Assembly (NCBI GenBank): GCA_035997675.1
Contig: DASYIJ010000346.1
Location: 1-8,822, forward strand
Origin: JALYZC01 sp035997675
Lineage (GTDB): Bacteria > Actinomycetota > Thermoleophilia > Solirubrobacterales > Solirubrobacteraceae
Reading direction: 5' to 3'
Length of the DNA: 8,822 bases
Numbering within the stretch: the stretch's first letter is position 1; each line of letters opens with the position of its first letter. Both the position numbers and the translations under genes were made by a program. This document shows positions 5,455-8,822 of this stretch, piece by piece. Under the pieces are notes generated by a model. That model made no database searches. It saw only the letters and a program-made list of their open reading frames with translations, and was not told the origin of the DNA.

Positions 5455-7614
5455 ATGAACGTCGCCACTGGCCCACGCGAGCTCGACCGGGGCGCGCTGC
5501 GCGTCGACATCGTCCCGGATCCCGTGCGGATCTCCCTGCATCGCGCCGGCCGGCCCCTGATCACCGACCTGCGCCTCTGGACCGCCGACGGGAGCTCCGC
5601 CGACCGCTTCCTGCCGCTCACCGAGGGCGTGATGCCGCACGAGGACCTGGCGCCGCGGCGCGAGCTGCGCGACCCCGGCGCCGTCGAGGTCACCCTGCAC
5701 GGCGAGCATCACGTCGAGATCGCGTTCGCTGCGTCCGACGGCCCGCTGCGTGTCGGCGCCGATTGGCGCGGGACGCTCGGCGAGCGCTTCGTCGGGCTCG
5801 GCGTGCGCCACGGCCTCGACCTCGACCAGTCCGGCCGGACGGTGCACCTCGGCGCCGACCGGCGTTACACCGGTCCCGACTGCCCCGGGGAGATGCTCGA
5901 GCTCGGGGGCATCCCCCAGGGCGACTACGCGCCCGCCCCCTGGCTGCTGTCGAGCGCGGGCTACGCCGCATGGCTGCAGACGGACGGGCCCGGGGTGCGC
6001 GCCGACCTCGCCCCCGAGCGGACCGGGCTGTCGGCGCGAGCGGCCGCGGGGCCGCTGCGCCTGCACCTGCTGTGCGATCCCACGCCCGCGGCGCGGCTGC
6101 GCCGCTACTGCGCCCTCACCGGCTACCCCGCGCTCCTGCCCGAGTGGGGCTACGGGCACTGGAAGAGCCGCGACGTGTACGAGCACCAGGACGACGTGCT
6201 CGAGGACTTCCACGGCTACCGCTGGCACCGCATCCCGCTCGACGCCGTCGTGATCGACTCCCCCTGGGAGACGCAGTACAACACCTGGGAGTTCAACCCC
6301 CACCAGTTCCCGGACCCGGCCGGGATGGTGGCGCGCATGCGCGCGGCGGGCGTTCGGACGGTCGTCTGGATCACGCCCTGGGTGAACGTCGAGTCGATCG
6401 ACGGCCAGCGCCCGCCCGGTGCCGCGTCCGAGCGCCTGCACCGCGAGCCGGCGTCCAACTACGCCGAGGGCGCCGCGGGCGGCCATTACGTCCGCGACCC
6501 CGACGGTGACCCGTTCGTGGCCCGGTGGTGGATGGGCACCGGCTCGCCGGTGGACTTCACCTCGCCCGCCGCCGAGGAGTGGTGGCGGGCGCAGGCCCGC
6601 CGCGTGCTCGAGCTCGGCGTCGAGGGGATCAAGGCCGACGACGGCGAGGGCTACTACTTCCCCGACGACGTGCGCTTCGCCGACGGGCGGCGCGGGGCTG
6701 ACGCCGCCTGGGCCTACGGCGGCCTCTACCGCCGCTCGATGCAGCGCGCGCTCGACGAGGTCCACCCCGGCCGCGGCGTCGTGTTCGGCCGCAGCGGCTG
6801 GAGTGGCCAGCAATCCACCGGCATGCTGTGGGGCGGTGACCAGGCGTCGGACTTCTGGTCGCTGCGCGCGCTTGTCACCGCCACGCTGAGCGCGGCGGCC
6901 AGCGGCTTCTCGAACTGGTCGCACGACGTCGGGGGCTACCTCGGCGAGCGCGGGATGGCGCGCTGCCCGCGAGAGCTCCTGCTGCGCTGGGTGCAGTTCG
7001 GCTGCTTCACGCCGCTCATGCAGGCCCATGGGCGCTTCGCCCAGGAGCCGTGGACCTACGACCCCGCCACGCGCGACTCCTACCGGGCCTACGTGCGCCT
7101 CCACGAGCGGCTGGTGCCGTACGTGCGTGCGGCCGCCGCGACGGCCGCGCGCTGCGGGCTCCCGATCGTGCGCCCCCTGCTGCTGGTCGACCCCGCCGAT
7201 GCCCGCGGCTGGACGATCGCCGACGCATACGGCTACGGGCCCTCGCTGTGGGTGGCGCCGGTGCTCGACGCGGGCGCGCGCGAGCGCGAGGTGCCGCTGC
7301 CGCAGGGCGACTGGATCGACACCGCGAGCGGAGATGTCCTGCGCGGCGGCGGAACCGTGCATGCCGCCGCTCCGCCGCATCAGATGCCCGTGTACGTGCG
7401 TGCCGGGTCGATCGTCGTCACCTACCCCGAGGAGGACATCGCGGCCGGGCTGGGCGACCGGGAGGAGCACGAGCGTCCGGTCGAGGCCACGCTATGGGGG
7501 CGACCGCCGAGCGGGCGCACGGGTGTCCGCCTGGCGGACGGCACGCGCATTCGCTGGCGCGAGGGCCGGTGGTCGGTCAGTCGCCGACGTGAAGTGCGCT
7601 TCGCCGAGCGCTGA
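5455..7614 (+). CDS. Glycoside hydrolase family 31 alpha-glycosidase (retaining), cytoplasmic
   Basis: The 719-residue product matches the usual GH31 length. Residues 1-220 form the N-terminal mutarotase-like beta-sandwich, and the TIM barrel opens near LLPEWGYGHWKSR (227-239) and VVIDSPW (265-271). The nucleophile motif is GIKADDGEG with D395 aligned to the Asp of KTDFGE in YicI. The acid/base motif is RSGWSGQQSTGMLWGGD, ending at D462. NWSHDVGGY, GCFTPLMQAHGRF and APPHQMPVYVRAGSIV (the C-terminal sandwich) also fit the family. It hydrolyses an alpha-linked terminal sugar with retention. Which sugar (glucose, xylose, galactose or other) cannot be decided. No signal peptide is present, so it acts inside the cell on imported oligosaccharides or turned-over glycoconjugates. 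The strong Shine-Dalgarno fixes the start. It is divergent from the GT39 gene and its last 38 bases overlap the convergent zinc-protein gene. Confidence 0.95.
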   Translation: MNVATGPRELDRGALRVDIVPDPVRISLHRAGRPLITDLRLWTADGSSADRFLPLTEGVMPHEDLAPRRELRDPGAVEVTLHGEHHVEIAFAASDGPLRVGADWRGTLGERFVGLGVRHGLDLDQSGRTVHLGADRRYTGPDCPGEMLELGGIPQGDYAPAPWLLSSAGYAAWLQTDGPGVRADLAPERTGLSARAAAGPLRLHLLCDPTPAARLRRYCALTGYPALLPEWGYGHWKSRDVYEHQDDVLEDFHGYRWHRIPLDAVVIDSPWETQYNTWEFNPHQFPDPAGMVARMRAAGVRTVVWITPWVNVESIDGQRPPGAASERLHREPASNYAEGAAGGHYVRDPDGDPFVARWWMGTGSPVDFTSPAAEEWWRAQARRVLELGVEGIKADDGEGYYFPDDVRFADGRRGADAAWAYGGLYRRSMQRALDEVHPGRGVVFGRSGWSGQQSTGMLWGGDQASDFWSLRALVTATLSAAASGFSNWSHDVGGYLGERGMARCPRELLLRWVQFGCFTPLMQAHGRFAQEPWTYDPATRDSYRAYVRLHERLVPYVRAAAATAARCGLPIVRPLLLVDPADARGWTIADAYGYGPSLWVAPVLDAGAREREVPLPQGDWIDTASGDVLRGGGTVHAAAPPHQMPVYVRAGSIVVTYPEEDIAAGLGDREEHERPVEATLWGRPPSGRTGVRLADGTRIRWREGRWSVSRRREVRFAER

Positions 7615-7810
7615 CCGGGGAACGCCGCGCGTCGCTGCGGGCCGCGCGCATCCGGTAGGTCGCGCAGGCGTGGTGCACGTGCGTGCCGCTGCGGAGGTCG
7701 AAGCGGTCGTCCGAGTCGCGCACCGGTCGCCGGCATACCGCGCACACGCCGACCGAGCGCTGGCGATCGCGGCCGATGACGCGCAGGATGGGATCGAGGA
7801 GGGAGGGCAT
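7577..7810 (-). CDS. Small CxxC/HxxC zinc-binding-type protein of unknown function
   Basis: The product is 77 residues if the ATG at 7810 is used, or 86 from an in-frame GTG at 7837; neither start has a clear Shine-Dalgarno. After a short hydrophobic-basic lead (MPSLLDPILRVIGRDRQ) comes VCAVCRRPV (CxxC), then about 24 residues later HVHHACATYRMR (HxxC). This is the ligand pattern of a small zinc ribbon or treble-clef knuckle. High G/C third positions through the motif region argue that it is a real gene. The last dozen codons, which overlap the GH31 gene antisense, are less biased and form a basic, probably disordered tail. It lies downstream of the TIM-barrel gene on the same strand, connected by a 12-codon frame. 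I do not recognise a named family or function; nucleic-acid or protein binding is only a guess from the fold pattern. Confidence 0.65.
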   Translation of the reverse strand: MPSLLDPILRVIGRDRQRSVGVCAVCRRPVRDSDDRFDLRSGTHVHHACATYRMRAARSDARRSPVSARRSALHVGD

Positions 7811-7833
7811 TGCCGCACCGTACGGCGCCAGCC

Positions 7834-7872
7834 TCACGCTGGGATGAACAGGTCGTAAAGGTTCGGTGTCAC
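7834..7872 (-). other. 12-codon micro-ORF bridging the TIM-barrel and zinc-protein genes
   Basis: A GTG at 7872-7870 overlaps the TGA of the TIM-barrel gene (GTGA). It opens a frame reading TPNLYDLFIPA after the initiator and ends at a TGA (7836-7834), which again forms GTGA with the possible GTG start (7837) of the zinc-protein gene. Two stop/start overlaps within 39 bases could pass ribosomes from one gene to the next. Its CTT and CCA codons are unlike the neighbouring coding bias. It may be a coupling device, a remnant of a longer C-terminus or chance; no function is assigned. Confidence 0.25.
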
Positions 7873-8747
7873 GCCGCCGCCACCGCGCCGCCCGCCAGCA
7901 GCTCCTCGGTCAGGCTCGCGAGCGTCACGGGCTCGGGACGGTGCGGCGGATGCACCTCCAGCACGAGCGGCGCCCGGTGTGGACGCAGCACGGCGGCGAT
8001 CTCGTTCCAGCACACGCGCCCGGCTCCCGGCGGCAGGTGCAGGTCGAGGCGCAGCGGGTCGACCGGCGGCGCGGCGCCGTTTGAGAGGCGCGCGCCGAGG
8101 TTGTCGTGCAGATGGAAGACGACCACGGCGTCGGCCACCGGCGCCAGCATCGAGCCGACGTCCGCGCCGACGAGGTCCGCCGCGATGCGCGCGTGGCCCA
8201 CGTCGAAGCACATGCCGATGCGCGGCGAGCCCAACCGGCGCACGAGCTCGCGAACGTAGCCCGGACCGTGGCACAGCCGCGGCGGCTCTCCCGGCCAGAC
8301 GGGCGCCAGGTTCTCGAGCGCGAGCGTCACGCCCGCGTCCTCCAGCCGCGGCACGGAGGCGGCGAGCGCTTCCTCCTCGCGCCCGGCACGCTCGTGCGTG
8401 CGTGCGGCAGCGCGGCCGCCGTCCGCCATCACGAGGTTCGCGGCGTGGTAGACGACGATCTCCGCCCGCGCCGTGCGCGCGTACTCGATCAGGCCGTCGA
8501 GCGCGCGATCGGCGTCGGGCGTCCCAGCGGTGAGGTCGTCGGGCGCGTGCAGCACGAGCCGCAGGCCGCATGTGTCGAGTGCGGCGCGCAGCGCCCCGGC
8601 GTGGCGCGCGGCGCCGTCGCGGTCGCGCAGCACGCTCGCCGGAGGCGAATGCACCTGGGCCCACACGAAGCCGGCAGCCTCGAAGCTCTTGGCGAGCGGC
8701 GCGACGGGCCACCAACCCGCCGGGACGTTCAGGCCAAGGCGGGACAC
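7869..8747 (-). CDS. Endonuclease IV / xylose isomerase-like TIM-barrel metalloenzyme (sugar-phosphate isomerase/epimerase family)
   Basis: The 292-residue product opens directly with the first barrel strand (RLGLNVP), so the GTG at 8747 is probably the true start, although no good Shine-Dalgarno precedes it. The candidate ligands occur in the canonical AP_endonuc_2 order: H67 (LVLHAP), H101 (VVYHAAN), E145 (LALEN), D182 and H185 (FDVGH), H212 (VFHLHD), D235 and H237 (LDLH), and E264 (LVLEVH). This nine-residue set matches the trinuclear zinc pattern of endonuclease IV. However, most stand-alone proteins of this type in sugar-metabolism settings are isomerases or epimerases using one or two metals. 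Length is normal for the family (about 280-300). It is followed by the micro-ORF and zinc-protein gene and preceded by an 11-bp repeat operator. DNA repair and sugar isomerisation both remain possible; the envelope-sugar neighbourhood favours the latter. Confidence 0.85.
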   Translation of the reverse strand: MSRLGLNVPAGWWPVAPLAKSFEAAGFVWAQVHSPPASVLRDRDGAARHAGALRAALDTCGLRLVLHAPDDLTAGTPDADRALDGLIEYARTARAEIVVYHAANLVMADGGRAAARTHERAGREEEALAASVPRLEDAGVTLALENLAPVWPGEPPRLCHGPGYVRELVRRLGSPRIGMCFDVGHARIAADLVGADVGSMLAPVADAVVVFHLHDNLGARLSNGAAPPVDPLRLDLHLPPGAGRVCWNEIAAVLRPHRAPLVLEVHPPHRPEPVTLASLTEELLAGGAVAAA

Positions 8748-8787
8748 GGGAAGACGTTCGACTTTCCCTGCACAACGGATGTTTTCT

Positions 8788-8822
8788 GGTTGTGATTGCT
8801 GTGTGAATAGGTAGTGAAGTTC
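8788..8822 (-). promoter_or_regulatory. Putative PhoB/PhoP-type direct-repeat operator upstream of the TIM-barrel gene
   Basis: On the minus strand three contiguous 11-base units can be read: ACTTCACTACC (8820-8810), TATTCACACAG (8809-8799) and CAATCACAACC (8798-8788). TTCAC, TTCAC and ATCAC are in exact 11-bp phase. The stretch from 8748 to the window end is clearly more AT-rich than the surrounding genes, as expected of a promoter. The array ends about 40 bases upstream of the GTG at 8747 and may continue beyond the right edge. It resembles the array at 3807-3850 in both core and spacing, which suggests a shared OmpR/PhoB-family regulator. The regulator's identity is inferred. Confidence 0.5.

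Noticed and set aside
5404..7470. 688-codon minus-strand open frame across the GH31 gene
   Set aside because: It is fully antisense to a gene with nucleophile and acid/base motifs, and its product has no recognisable family features.
5455..7614. GH31 enzyme as a sulfoquinovosidase linked to SQDG turnover
   Set aside because: The nucleophile region (KADDGEG) does not resemble the YihQ pattern (MADFGE), and I could not recognise its sulfonate-binding residues. The idea was attractive only because of the SqdX-like neighbour.
7847..7868. Plus-strand AACAGGTCGTAAAGGTTCGG, vaguely like a fragment of 16S rRNA
   Set aside because: The likeness is limited to GTAAAG and there is no surrounding rRNA sequence.
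7834..8775. 313-codon minus-strand frame overlapping the TIM-barrel gene
   Set aside because: It is Arg-rich out-of-frame translation of the TIM-barrel gene. Only its last 12 codons lie outside that gene and are reported separately as a micro-ORF.

Overview
The window is very GC-rich DNA with almost exclusively G/C third codon positions and closely packed genes. It looks like a chromosomal segment of a high-GC actinobacterium. The protein flavour, especially the family 31 glycosidase and the PHP-glycosyltransferase fusion, suggests the Thermoleophilia/Solirubrobacterales; this placement comes from recognising family style, not from a database search. No RNA genes, insertion sequences, CRISPR arrays or phage genes were seen, and no gene-free stretch exceeds about 125 bases.

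Layout from left to right. (1) Positions 1-3747, minus strand, form one probable operon read right to left. It starts with a 759-residue protein that fuses an N-terminal PHP-type metal phosphoesterase domain to a C-terminal GT4 glycosyltransferase. A second, stand-alone GT4 glycosyltransferase follows, and then the N-terminal part of a DUF2334-type polysaccharide deacetylase that runs off the left edge. The last two genes share a GTGA stop/start overlap. (2) Upstream of this operon (3748-3868) lies a series of TTCAC-like elements repeated every 11 bp, like the binding sites of PhoB/PhoP (OmpR-family) response regulators. (3) Positions 3869-5383, minus, encode a GT39/PMT_2-type polytopic membrane glycosyltransferase. 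(4) Positions 5455-7614, plus, encode a cytoplasmic GH31 alpha-glycosidase, divergent from the membrane enzyme across a 71-bp gap. (5) Positions 7577-7810, minus, encode a small CxxC/HxxC zinc-binding-type protein whose 3' end overlaps the GH31 gene. (6) Positions 7869-8747, minus, encode an endonuclease IV/xylose isomerase-like TIM-barrel enzyme with a complete set of nine metal ligands. Three TTCAC-like units in exact 11-bp phase precede it at the right edge.

The theme is sugar transfer and trimming, probably for envelope glycoconjugates or glycolipids. The most interesting reading is that the PHP-GT4 fusion is a single-chain phosphoesterase plus glycosyltransferase driven by a phosphate-type response regulator. 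That would be functionally analogous to the separate PlcP phosphoesterase and Agt glycosyltransferase that replace phospholipids with glycolipids during phosphate starvation in proteobacteria. The domain fusion and the 11-bp repeats are visible in the sequence; the lipid-remodelling role is inference.
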